Source: DATLBY01 sp035526665 (GTDB lineage: Bacteria; Acidobacteriota; Terriglobia; Bryobacterales; Bryobacteraceae). From it: DNA of 19,119 bases. Below the pieces are notes generated by a model, which ran no database searches, was not told the origin of the DNA, and saw only the letters and a program-made list of their open reading frames with translations. The stretch covers positions 1 to 19,119 of the forward strand of contig DATLBY010000177.1 of NCBI GenBank assembly GCA_035526665.1, read 5' to 3'. This document shows positions 6,973-15,346 of the stretch, one piece after another; position 1 is the first letter of the stretch, and each line of letters starts with the position of its first letter. Made by a program: the position numbers and the translations under genes.

Positions 6973-8178
6973 ATGTTTGTCGGGGAGGCTCTCCGATTCA
7001 GCTTTCAGGCCTTGCGTGCAAATAAAGTCCGCACGTTCCTGACTGCATTGGGTCTGGTAATCGGAAATGCCTCTGTCATTCTCGTCGTCACCATCTCGCT
7101 CACCAGCCGCGATTACATTCTCGATCAGATCCGGGGCATCGGCTCCAACCTCATTTACGCCAACTACGAGGCCGGGAGCCAGACCGCCACCCAGGTGGAA
7201 GCAGATTTCGTAAAGCTGGCGGATGTGGAAGCAATTCGCCAGCAGCTGGGACCGCGCATTGCCGCAGCCACCGGCGTGATGACCAACTACGACCGTATGC
7301 TGATCGCCGGCAAGGAAGAAGACATCGCGGTTATCGGCTCCGACGATCAATACCGGACCGTTCGTAACCTGATTATCCCGGCGGGGCGGTTCATGGACTC
7401 TAATGACGTCGTCATGCGGCATAAAGTGGCGATGCTTACAGAGAAGCTTGCCCGCCGCCTCTATGGCAGTCAGGCGGGGGCCCTGGGGCAGATCATGAAG
7501 CTGCACGGGCTGCAGTTCACCGTCATTGGCACATTCAAGGAGAAAACGGAGAGCTTCGGGATGTCTGAAATCTCCTCGGAGACCGTTTTGATCCCGATCA
7601 CCGTGATCAAGTATTTCACCCCCTCCGAGCGCATCGACCCTGTATATGTCCAAGTGAAACAGCCGGAAGACGTAGAGCCGCTGACGGCTGTTATCCGGAA
7701 CATCATCGAAAGCCGGCACCGGCCGGGAGCGCGGTACAAGGTGGAGAACCTCAGCGCCATTCTGGATGCCGCCAAAAACATTGCGCTCATTCTCACCATG
7801 GTGCTGATTCTGGTGTCCGCAATCGCGCTAATCATATCCGGAATCGGGATCATGAATATCATGCTCGTGACCGTTACCGAGCGCACACGTGAAATCGGTC
7901 TGCGCATGGCTGTGGGCGCTTCACGGCGCGAGGTGTTGGAGCAATTTCTGACCGAAGCCGTGATGATCAGCATCGGCGGCGGAATCATTGGAATCCTGTT
8001 GGGATTATCGGTTCCTCTGGCTGTGCAGTTCTTTATTGAGTCTATTCAGATCCCCATCTCCGTGGTCTCGGTAGTGGTCGCGTTTGTGGTTTCGCTACTG
8101 GTGGGGCTGGTGTTTGGAATCCTACCTGCCAATCGCGCGGCCCGGCTGAATCCGACCGAAGCGCTGCGCTACGAATAG
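6973..8178 (+). CDS. ABC transporter permease, MacB/FtsX family
   Basis: 401 residues. The topology is that of MacB-type permeases: TM1 at about 21-43, a large periplasmic MacB_PCD-type domain (about 45-268), then three TMs (about 270-298, 327-352, 362-385) forming the FtsX domain. The cytoplasmic segment VTERTREIGLRMAVGAS (301-317) is the hallmark coupling region, and the C-terminus PANRAARLNPTEALRYE is typical. MacB-class systems use ATP hydrolysis to drive periplasmic substrate export or lipoprotein/toxin extrusion with an adaptor and TolC. This polypeptide has no fused ATPase domain, and no separate ATPase or adaptor gene occurs in the window, so partners must be encoded elsewhere. GAGG directly abuts the ATG, too close for normal spacing; translation may be coupled to the TPR gene ending 7 nt upstream. 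Confidence 0.93.
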   Translation: MFVGEALRFSFQALRANKVRTFLTALGLVIGNASVILVVTISLTSRDYILDQIRGIGSNLIYANYEAGSQTATQVEADFVKLADVEAIRQQLGPRIAAATGVMTNYDRMLIAGKEEDIAVIGSDDQYRTVRNLIIPAGRFMDSNDVVMRHKVAMLTEKLARRLYGSQAGALGQIMKLHGLQFTVIGTFKEKTESFGMSEISSETVLIPITVIKYFTPSERIDPVYVQVKQPEDVEPLTAVIRNIIESRHRPGARYKVENLSAILDAAKNIALILTMVLILVSAIALIISGIGIMNIMLVTVTERTREIGLRMAVGASRREVLEQFLTEAVMISIGGGIIGILLGLSVPLAVQFFIESIQIPISVVSVVVAFVVSLLVGLVFGILPANRAARLNPTEALRYE

Positions 8179-8196
8179 AGCGCTTACCATGGAAGC

Positions 8197-9477
8197 ATGC
8201 GACGCAACGCGCTCCTGCTGTTGACCCTTTGCGGCAGCCTTCCCGCCGAGATTCGAACGTTGACGCTCCGGCAGACAGTCGAAAAGGCTCTGCAACAGAA
8301 TCCCGATCTCACCATCGCCCGGCTGGAAGAGCAGAAGGCCCGGGAGGGAGTGCGGGCGGCCCGCGATCCCTTTTATCCCAAGGTAATTATCGGCAGCGGC
8401 TTGGCCTATACCAGCGGGTATCCCATGAGTATTGACGGAAATGCGCCTTCCATTATGCAGGCCAAGGCGGTTGCTTCGATTTACAACAAATCGAAGAGCT
8501 ACGAGGTGGCCCAGGCTCGCGAGAATGAGCGAGGAGCCGGAATCGACTCGCAGGTTCGCCGGGATGAAATTGCCCTTCGCACCGCGCTGCTTTTCATCGA
8601 TGCGGAACGCGCCGCCCGCGGAGTGGAGCTGATGCAGCGGCAGGTTTCCAGCCTGGAACAGGTCTCGGGCGCAGTGCAGGCCAGAGTCAGTGAAGGGCGC
8701 GAGCTGCCGATCGAGAACCGGCGTGCGGCGCTCACGCTGGCGCAGACCAGGCAGCGGCTGAGGGGCATGGAAGGCGACCAGGAGCAGGCGGAATCCGCAC
8801 TGGCGGTAGTGCTTGGATTCGGCGCCGAGGATCGCGTGCGCGCCGCCTCGGAACAGCCCGGAATCCGCGAAATGCCCGCCAGCGAGAGCGAAACCGTGGC
8901 GTCCGCGCTTACCAATAGCAAAGAGGTAAGGCGGCTGGAATCGGCCATGCAGGCCAAAGCCCTGGAATTGAAGTCCGCCAGGGCGGCTCGCGTTCCGCAG
9001 GTGGATCTTGTCGCGCAATATGCCCTGTTTGCTCCATATAACAACTACGAGCAGTTCTTCAACCGTTTTGAGCGCAACAACGGGCAACTGGGAGTCTCCG
9101 TGCAGGTGCCTATTTTTGCGGGATCCGCCAGTTCCGCCCAGGCTGCCCGCGCGGAACTCGATATCTCGCGCTTGCGAATTGAGGTTAGATCGATGCGCGA
9201 CCGCATCGCGCTCGACGCCCGCAAGGCTTTTCAGGATGTGAGTAAGGCCGAGGGTGCTCGCGAAGTGGCAAAGCTCGACCTCGAACTGGCCCGTGAGCAG
9301 CTCTCTATCCTGTTAGCACAGATGGAGGAGGGACGGGTTACTCTACGCCAGGTAGAAGAAGCCCGGTCGGCCGAAACCGAAAAATGGATGAGCTTTTATG
9401 ATGCCGGAAGCGTGCTGGAGCGTGCCCAGCTCAATCTCTTAAAGCAGACGGGAAATATCGTCGCGGCCCTGAAATAG
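8197..9477 (+). CDS. TolC-like outer membrane efflux protein
   Basis: 426 residues with a signal peptide (1-17, cleavage near LPA|EIR). Two outer-membrane-efflux-protein repeats are recognisable (about 20-210 and 230-420): each starts with a helix such as LTLRQTVEKALQQNPDL and continues with long coiled-coil helices; beta-strand segments at about 60-75 (KVIIGSGLAYTSG) and 267-306 (VDLVAQYALFAPYNN, then LGVSVQVPIFAG) would build the barrel. TolC family proteins are trimeric channels joining inner-membrane exporters to the outside. It starts 18 nt after the permease stop, with GGAAG just upstream of ATG, so it is probably the exit duct for that permease. The length matches the family norm (about 420-480). 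Confidence 0.93.
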   Translation: MRRNALLLLTLCGSLPAEIRTLTLRQTVEKALQQNPDLTIARLEEQKAREGVRAARDPFYPKVIIGSGLAYTSGYPMSIDGNAPSIMQAKAVASIYNKSKSYEVAQARENERGAGIDSQVRRDEIALRTALLFIDAERAARGVELMQRQVSSLEQVSGAVQARVSEGRELPIENRRAALTLAQTRQRLRGMEGDQEQAESALAVVLGFGAEDRVRAASEQPGIREMPASESETVASALTNSKEVRRLESAMQAKALELKSARAARVPQVDLVAQYALFAPYNNYEQFFNRFERNNGQLGVSVQVPIFAGSASSAQAARAELDISRLRIEVRSMRDRIALDARKAFQDVSKAEGAREVAKLDLELAREQLSILLAQMEEGRVTLRQVEEARSAETEKWMSFYDAGSVLERAQLNLLKQTGNIVAALK

Positions 9478-9536
9478 CTGGTTTCCATCGTTCGGATGTG
9501 GGGAAGGGCTTACAACTTTGAGGACAGCCGCGTGTT

Positions 9537-9542
9537 TATACT
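9537..9542 (+). promoter_or_regulatory. Candidate -10 box giving a nearly leaderless mRNA
   Basis: TATACT lies 9 nt before the ATG of the propeller gene. If used, transcription would begin about 3 nt before the start codon, which would explain why no Shine-Dalgarno precedes this ATG (upstream bases are CTGGTTTAGCA). There is no good -35 hexamer at 16-18 nt, so the call is weak. Confidence 0.25.
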
Positions 9543-9551
9543 GGTTTAGCA

Positions 9552-12500
9552 ATGAAATCCCTTAAGCTGGCGCTGGCGGGTATCGCCGTTCTGATTCCCT
9601 GTTTCCCGGCCACTTTCGGTACCGTCGTTCCCCTGGTGGGGGGCGCCGCCGATCTTGCCCTGGACGAGCCGCGCGGACGGCTTTACCTGGTAAACAGCAG
9701 CCAAAATCGCATTGAGGTGTACTCCATTGCCCAGCGGCGGTTCCTTACTCCGATTCGAACCGATGCACTCCCACTGGCCGAGGCCATGTCGAGGAATGGC
9801 AGATTTCTGTACGTCGCCTCCTACGACGGCTCGGCTCTCAATGTCATTGATCTCGAAAAGCTGGAAGTGAGCAGCCGGGTCGGCCTGCCGGCCAAGCCCG
9901 AAGGCGTCGCTGTCGGAGCTGACGAGAGAGTTCTTATTTCCACCATCGGTAGCGGGGCGAACAGCGCCACGAATGTGCTGCTGGTCTTTGATCCCGCGGC
10001 TACTACCAGCAACAGCCTTTCGGCCGTACAGCTTGCGCCGCCCGCACCCGCACTGCCGCAGCTGCCGGCCCCTTCCGGCAGGATCTTCCTGGCCGCCCGC
10101 AGTCAGCTGTTGGCGAGTAACGACGGCAAGTACATTGTGGGCGCGAACCTACCGAACGCGAACTCGCGTGCCGTTTTCGTTTACGAAGTGGCTTCCGGAA
10201 TCGTGCTCCGCAGCCGCACTATCGCAAATGTTTCGAGCGTCTTGTCCATCGCCCCCGATGGTTCTAAATTCATGGCGGGTTTGAGCCTGCTCGACACCCA
10301 GACGCTGGAAGTGCTTGCCCAGCAGAACGTTGCCAATGCTCCTTACCCGTTTCCGGCTGGGACGAACTTCAATTTACAGCAGAACCAGGGCGGCAGTGTT
10401 TTCTCCCCGGACGGCCAGACGCTGTATTCGGCTTTCAACATCGCGCCGACGCAAAACCCTCCCGCCCGGGCCAACGTGAGCCAGCTGATGCTGAACGATG
10501 CGGACAATTTGCTGACCCGGTTGGGGATTCAGCTCCCGGAAAACCTGACGGGGCAGATGCTCATCAGCTCCGATGGGGGAAGCATTTATGCTCTTTCCGA
10601 ATCTGGATTCGTAATTATCCCGATGTCCCAGTTGGCGCAGAGTCCAATCGCCAATCCAGAGAGTACGACGGTGCTCCTGGCCAATGATCAGTGCGGCGTC
10701 ACCGGTGGGTTGCGCACGGCGGCCATCCCTGTCAGAAATGATGGACGGGGACGCATGACCGCCTCCGCTCAATTGATTCAGGAGACGCCGGCAGTCGCCG
10801 GGGGTATTGGTGGACCGGGCGGAGCCGGTGGAGGCGCACCCGGTGGTGGCTTTGTGATTGCTGTCCCCGGGCCTGCCGCGTCCGCCGCCGCAAACATCAC
10901 CGCCAGCGCTCCCCAGGTCCGGGCCCAAAATGGAGCCACTTCGTCCCAGCTGGATTTCACGTTCACTACGGCGGCTGCCGCGCGCGCTCCGGGCACGGTG
11001 TCGCCCACCCATACCTTCCTGGTGCAATCTCCGGAAGCGGTCAATATTCCGCCGGCCGTGCGAGTGTTCCAGAACTTCCGCGATGCCGAAGCCAAGTCGG
11101 AGCTGATCCCGGTACCTGTGGCGCTGTCGGCCACCGAGGCGCTGGCAGACATGGCGTATGATGCGACGCGGAATCGTGTCTACATGGCGAACTCCGGCTT
11201 GAACCGCGTCGAAGTCTTCGACACGCGCAATAAAAAACTGTTGCCGCCCATCAAAGTCGGGCAGTTGCCGCGTTCCCTCGCGATTTCGCCGGACGGCAAT
11301 ACCATGTATGTCGCGAACACCGGAGGCGAGAGCATCAGCATTATTGATCTCGACAAAGGCCAGGTGGTCGGCCGGGTAAAGTTTCCTCCGCTGCCCTTCA
11401 ACCTTGCTACTCCGCTGATGACACCTTCCATCGTGGCCGCTGGTCTGCGTGGGCCGGAGGTGATCATGAACAACGGAACGCTATGGAAGATCGTTAACAA
11501 CGAAGCGGTGCCGCGCAATGTGAGCCCGGCGATCGGCACCAATGTGATCCCTGCTCCCCGGACCATGGTTGCGACTCCCAACGGAGAGTACATTATGCTG
11601 CTGTCGGGAAGCGGTTTTGTCTACCTGTACGATTCCCTAGCGGATGAGTTTATTCAAGGACGTCAAATCTTTACGAATCCGATCCAGGGATTTTATGGGC
11701 CTGTGGCGGCCGGCCCGCGCGGGCAATACTTCGTAGCCAACGGGACATTGTTGAATCAGTCGCTGACCCCTGTCTCATCGGCGGGAACGGGCACGGTTCC
11801 CGGTGGACGTCCCGGTACCACCGCAATCGTCGTTCCAATCTCGGCCGTCGCACCGGCCAGCGCAACTACCTTCGTTCGCTTTTCGCAGCCGGTGCGCGCT
11901 AACACCAATGTGGTGCCTGCCGATCCCTCTTTAATTGAGTTGGTCGACGTGAACAGCGGCCAGACGATCCGCTCAGCCGCTGCCCTGGAGGGCCCGTTAG
12001 CAAGCGCGGTGGGAAATGCACGGACGAACGTAGACGGCCGGACCATGGCAGTGGATTCCTCGGGATCGACCGTGTATGCCCTCACCACCAGCGGCTTGAG
12101 CATCATTTCGCTGGTACCGCCTGCGGCAGCCGACCGTCCGGCCATCAATCCAAACGGAACCGTGAGCCTTTCCAGCTATGTGCCGGCTTTCGCCCAGGGA
12201 AGTCTGGTGTCGCTGTTCGGGCGCAATCTTGGCACATCCGAGGTGTTTGCGGGCGCGCCGGCGCCTACCGTCATGGGCGGCGTCTGCGTCACGCTGAATA
12301 ATACCGCACTCCCGCTTTTCATGACCTCGACCGGACAGATTAACGCGCAGATACCGGTGGAAATCACGCCCGGCCGCTATACGCTGACAGTTCGCGCGAT
12401 TGACCGCAAGATCGCCTCTAACAATCAGTCCCTGACTATCGGCAAGTACGCCCCGGGGATTTTTACAAATCTGGAAACCAGGGAGGCCGCCGTTTTCCGG

Positions 12501-12860
12501 TCCGATGGCTCGCGCGTGACAAAGGAATCCCCCGGCAAGCGTGACGAGCATCTCACCCTGTACGCATCCGGTCTGGGGCCCACCAAAGGTGGGGCTGTGG
12601 TTACTGGGAAGGCATCTCCTGCTGAGCCGTTGGCGGTTACGGACCCAGTGGAGCTCTTCTTCGGCGATCCCAGGATGAAAGAGGCCGAAGTGATTGTGGA
12701 CTGGAGTGGGCTGACACCGGGGTTTATTGGGGTTTACCAGATAAATCTTAGGATTCCAGGAGCGCACCTCAGGGGAGAATCCTTGCCTGTAACCTTAAAA
12801 GTAGGCGGGGTCAATAGTCAGACTACGGGACCGGAGGTCCCCGTGATTGCCGTCGATTAG
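9552..12860 (+). CDS. Exported double beta-propeller protein with Solibacter-type C-terminal domain
   Basis: 1102 residues with a signal peptide (about 1-20). Two related halves of YVTN-like propeller sequence are visible: residues about 32-360 and about 530-855. The first blades align well: LALDEPRGRLYLVNSSQNRI with MAYDATRNRVYMANSGLNRV, and LNVIDLEKLEVSSRV with ISIIDLDKGQVVGRV. Between them is a linker with an Ig-like stretch and a glycine-rich run (417-433). Residues about 864-1102 match the TIGR03437 C-terminal domain common in Solibacter: QGSLVSLFGRNLG, GQINAQIPVE, LTLYASGLGP, GLTPGFIGVYQINLRIPG. Such proteins are secreted or surface-exposed; function is unknown, and propellers usually bind ligands or proteins. 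It stands alone, with 74 nt before it and 137 nt after. Confidence 0.9.
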   Translation: MKSLKLALAGIAVLIPCFPATFGTVVPLVGGAADLALDEPRGRLYLVNSSQNRIEVYSIAQRRFLTPIRTDALPLAEAMSRNGRFLYVASYDGSALNVIDLEKLEVSSRVGLPAKPEGVAVGADERVLISTIGSGANSATNVLLVFDPAATTSNSLSAVQLAPPAPALPQLPAPSGRIFLAARSQLLASNDGKYIVGANLPNANSRAVFVYEVASGIVLRSRTIANVSSVLSIAPDGSKFMAGLSLLDTQTLEVLAQQNVANAPYPFPAGTNFNLQQNQGGSVFSPDGQTLYSAFNIAPTQNPPARANVSQLMLNDADNLLTRLGIQLPENLTGQMLISSDGGSIYALSESGFVIIPMSQLAQSPIANPESTTVLLANDQCGVTGGLRTAAIPVRNDGRGRMTASAQLIQETPAVAGGIGGPGGAGGGAPGGGFVIAVPGPAASAAANITASAPQVRAQNGATSSQLDFTFTTAAAARAPGTVSPTHTFLVQSPEAVNIPPAVRVFQNFRDAEAKSELIPVPVALSATEALADMAYDATRNRVYMANSGLNRVEVFDTRNKKLLPPIKVGQLPRSLAISPDGNTMYVANTGGESISIIDLDKGQVVGRVKFPPLPFNLATPLMTPSIVAAGLRGPEVIMNNGTLWKIVNNEAVPRNVSPAIGTNVIPAPRTMVATPNGEYIMLLSGSGFVYLYDSLADEFIQGRQIFTNPIQGFYGPVAAGPRGQYFVANGTLLNQSLTPVSSAGTGTVPGGRPGTTAIVVPISAVAPASATTFVRFSQPVRANTNVVPADPSLIELVDVNSGQTIRSAAALEGPLASAVGNARTNVDGRTMAVDSSGSTVYALTTSGLSIISLVPPAAADRPAINPNGTVSLSSYVPAFAQGSLVSLFGRNLGTSEVFAGAPAPTVMGGVCVTLNNTALPLFMTSTGQINAQIPVEITPGRYTLTVRAIDRKIASNNQSLTIGKYAPGIFTNLETREAAVFRSDGSRVTKESPGKRDEHLTLYASGLGPTKGGAVVTGKASPAEPLAVTDPVELFFGDPRMKEAEVIVDWSGLTPGFIGVYQINLRIPGAHLRGESLPVTLKVGGVNSQTTGPEVPVIAVD
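10800..10850 (+). repeat. Glycine-rich coding segment in the propeller linker
   Basis: Seventeen codons encode GGIGGPGGAGGGAPGGG (residues 417-433), a low-complexity hinge between the first propeller half and the central Ig-like segment. It probably gives flexibility and may vary in length between strains because of GGN codon slippage. Confidence 0.7.
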
Positions 12861-12997
12861 CGTGTCATGGCGTCCACTGCCGCCGGGCTAACTGTACGGG
12901 GGCCTCAATTTCCCGTAATACTAAGTACCTCTAAGACATCCGATTGCTTCCGCCGATAATTTATGGTGAAGTGTAGGATTAGCCACTGGTAAACCTT
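12861..12997. other. Intergenic gap upstream of the TPR lipoprotein gene
   Basis: No ORF of note lies here. TACGGG (12895-12900) can pair with CCCGTA (12912-12917) around an 11-nt loop, but no U-tract follows, so it is at best a weak transcript end. Candidate -10-like hexamers (TAATAC near 12916, TAGGAT at 12974-12979) lack proper -35 partners. A promoter for the downstream genes is expected here but I cannot place it. Confidence 0.3.
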
Positions 12998-15301
12998 ATG
13001 AAGAACCGATCCCTTGCCCTGGTCTTGATCTTGTTGTGTCTGGGCGTTGCCTGCAACACCGATCCGAACGTTGCCAAACGGAAGTATGTGGAGACGGGAA
13101 ACCGCTATTACGATAAGGGCCGCTACAAGGAGGCTCTTATCATGTACCGCAACGCTCTGAAAAAAGACCTGAAGTATGGCGAGGCGTACTATCGTGCGGC
13201 ACTATCCGAAATTAAACTGTTGCGCTATCAGGAGGCGGCCCGCGATTTGCATCGCGCAGTGGAACTCCAGCCCGATAACCTGGATGCCTACACCAGGCTG
13301 ATCAATATCTATTTGAACGCTTATCTCGGGGACCGCCGCCGGCCCAAGGCATTCCTCACCGAACTGAAGTCCCTATCCGACAAGCTAGCCAAAAAAGATC
13401 CGAACTCCTTCGAGTTCGTCCGTGTGAGCGGCTATCTTGCTCTAACCGATCAAAAGGTAAAGGATGCGATCAACTTCTTTGAGAAGGCCAACCGGCTGAA
13501 GCCTCTGGAGCCCGATGTAGTACTCGTTTATATTCAGGCGCTTGCGGCTGACGGTCGGCAGGACGAGGCACTTAAACTCGGCTACGAGATGCTGAAGAAG
13601 GATCCACATCTGGCATCTGTCTACGATGCCCTCTTCCTGGAATATCTGCGGGAGAAGAAGCCGGACGAGGCCGAGAAGATTATGCGCGCCAAAGTGGACA
13701 ACAATCCCAAAGTGGCGGACAACTATCTGCAATTGGCGGCACATTATTACTCGGTGCAGAATCGCCCCATGATGATTGCGACTCTCGACAGGCTGAGGAA
13801 CGATCCGAAGGATTTCCCCACCGCGCCGATTCTGGTAGGCGACTTCTTCCTGCGGCTGAAGGATGCAGATCTGGCCATAAAGAATTATCAGGATGGAATC
13901 AAGCAGGATCCGAAGCAGAAGCATACGTATCAGAAGCGCATCATCGAAGCGCTTGTTCTGAAAGATAAAAAGCAGGAGGCGCAGACGATTCTGACGGAGA
14001 TCCTGAAGGAAGATCCGAATGACTCTGAAGCGATCGCAATCCGTGCCTCACTTTCCCTGCTCACCGGGTCGAAGGAACAATTGCAGTCCGCTATCAACGA
14101 TCTGCAGACCGTAGTGAGCCGGCTGCCTGAAAACCCCGTGCTGCGATTCAATCTGGGACGGGCCCATATGGCCAAAGGCAACCTCCAGCAGGCCAAAATT
14201 CAGTTCGAGGAGGCGATCAAGCTCCGGCCTGATTACTTGCTGCCGCGGCTAGCCCTGGGGCAGATTCTGCAACAGAATGGCGAATATCCCAAGGTGATTC
14301 AGATGGTGCAGGAGATTCTCACCTACGATCCGGTAAATGTACCGGCGCGGCTTCTCCGGACGCGGGCGCTGATCGGAATGGGGGAGAACAAGCAGGCGCG
14401 TACTGAACTGGAACAGACGGCTGCCCAATCTCCAGATGTAAGCGACGCCAGGCTGCAGCTTGCGGCTCTGGACTTGACGGAGAAGAATTTCAAAGCGGCT
14501 GAGGGCAGTTTTCAAAAACTTTGGGATAAGAATCAAGATTCGCGCGCATTGATGGGCTTGACCGAAGTATATGTGCAGGCAGGCAATTACGATAAGGCCA
14601 TAAAACTCCTTGAAGAGCAATACGCCAAGTTTCCCGATCGTTCCGACATTCAGATTGCCATCGGAAATGTCGCTGCGCGCGCGGAGCAGTTTGACAAGGC
14701 CATTACGCATTTCAAGAAAGCCTTGGAAAAATATCCCCGATCGGCCGATCTCTGGATTCGCATGGGAGAGATGCAGCGTCGTAAGGGTGAATTGGCGTCG
14801 GCCGCGCAAAGCTTCCATAAAGCCAAGGACCTTGCGCCCACCAGCGTGACGCCGTACATCCAACTGGCGCTCATGTTGGATACCGAAGGAAAAAAAGACG
14901 AAGCTAAACCCATGTATGAGCAGATCTTGAAGATTCAGCCCGACAATCCCATCGCCTTGAATAATCTAGCTTTCCTCTTGGCGGAGGCTGGAATTGACTT
15001 GGACCAGGCTCTCACGATGGCGCAGCGAGCCCGCCAGAAGCTGCCACAGGATCTGAACGTGGCCGATACGCTCGGCTGGATCTATATCAAGAAAAATTTG
15101 AGCGACCCGGCAATTTCCATCTTCCGGGACCTGGTGCAAAAGGATCCCGAGCGCTCCACTTACCGCTATCATTTGGCGATGGCTTTGATGCAGAAAGGTG
15201 ACAAGCCAAATGCCCGGAAAGAGCTCGAGACAGCTCTTCGCAGCAAGCCGCCGAAGGCGGAAGAAGTAAAAATCCGCGAGTTAATTACCAAAATCGGTTA
15301 A
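12998..15301 (+). CDS. TPR-repeat lipoprotein, PrsT-like
   Basis: 767 residues. The N-terminus MKNRSLALVLILLCLGVACN is a lipoprotein-type signal with C19 as the likely lipidated residue. The rest is almost entirely TPR: well over a dozen helix pairs, e.g. YKEALIMYRNALKKDL, AINFFEKANRLKPLEPD, AITHFKKALEKYPRSAD and EAKPMYEQILKIQPDNP. The conserved C-terminal run (about 651-698) with ALNNLAFLLAEAG and LNVADTLGWIYIKKN strongly recalls PEP-CTERM-system TPR lipoproteins (PrsT, TIGR02917; usually about 900 aa, so this is shorter). Such proteins are found with exosortase/exopolysaccharide loci; their molecular role is not settled. It is followed after 45 nt by the di-heme protein and then by a CPBP protease. 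A generic TPR lipoprotein is the alternative reading. Confidence 0.87.
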   Translation: MKNRSLALVLILLCLGVACNTDPNVAKRKYVETGNRYYDKGRYKEALIMYRNALKKDLKYGEAYYRAALSEIKLLRYQEAARDLHRAVELQPDNLDAYTRLINIYLNAYLGDRRRPKAFLTELKSLSDKLAKKDPNSFEFVRVSGYLALTDQKVKDAINFFEKANRLKPLEPDVVLVYIQALAADGRQDEALKLGYEMLKKDPHLASVYDALFLEYLREKKPDEAEKIMRAKVDNNPKVADNYLQLAAHYYSVQNRPMMIATLDRLRNDPKDFPTAPILVGDFFLRLKDADLAIKNYQDGIKQDPKQKHTYQKRIIEALVLKDKKQEAQTILTEILKEDPNDSEAIAIRASLSLLTGSKEQLQSAINDLQTVVSRLPENPVLRFNLGRAHMAKGNLQQAKIQFEEAIKLRPDYLLPRLALGQILQQNGEYPKVIQMVQEILTYDPVNVPARLLRTRALIGMGENKQARTELEQTAAQSPDVSDARLQLAALDLTEKNFKAAEGSFQKLWDKNQDSRALMGLTEVYVQAGNYDKAIKLLEEQYAKFPDRSDIQIAIGNVAARAEQFDKAITHFKKALEKYPRSADLWIRMGEMQRRKGELASAAQSFHKAKDLAPTSVTPYIQLALMLDTEGKKDEAKPMYEQILKIQPDNPIALNNLAFLLAEAGIDLDQALTMAQRARQKLPQDLNVADTLGWIYIKKNLSDPAISIFRDLVQKDPERSTYRYHLAMALMQKGDKPNARKELETALRSKPPKAEEVKIRELITKIG

Positions 15302-15313
15302 CCCTGGAAAACA

Positions 15314-15337
15314 CGCGCAGGCCATCGCGCCTGCGCG
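15314..15337 (+). promoter_or_regulatory. Perfect 9-bp hairpin just before the di-heme gene
   Basis: CGCGCAGGC (15314-15322) pairs perfectly with GCCTGCGCG (15329-15337) around a 6-nt loop. It starts 12 nt after the TPR lipoprotein stop and ends 9 nt before the next ATG, covering the place where a ribosome binding site would be; no Shine-Dalgarno is visible. No T-run follows, so it is not a standard intrinsic terminator. A role in attenuation, mRNA 3'-end protection or control of initiation is inferred. Confidence 0.55.
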
Positions 15338-15346
15338 CTCTCACCC

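Noticed and set aside
6709..7719. 336-codon minus-strand ORF across the TPR and permease genes
   Set aside because: Spans two well-supported plus-strand genes; composition is typical of antisense frames in GC-rich DNA.
8122..9087. 321-codon minus-strand ORF opposite the TolC-like gene
   Set aside because: The sense strand encodes a full TolC family protein; the antisense frame has no domain.
12827..12841. GGGACC-gga-GGTCCC hairpin as terminator of the propeller gene
   Set aside because: Inside the coding region before the stop and without a T-run; a plain coding palindrome is enough.
12895..12917. TACGGG/CCCGTA stem as an intrinsic terminator
   Set aside because: Short 6-bp stem with an 11-nt loop and no T-run.
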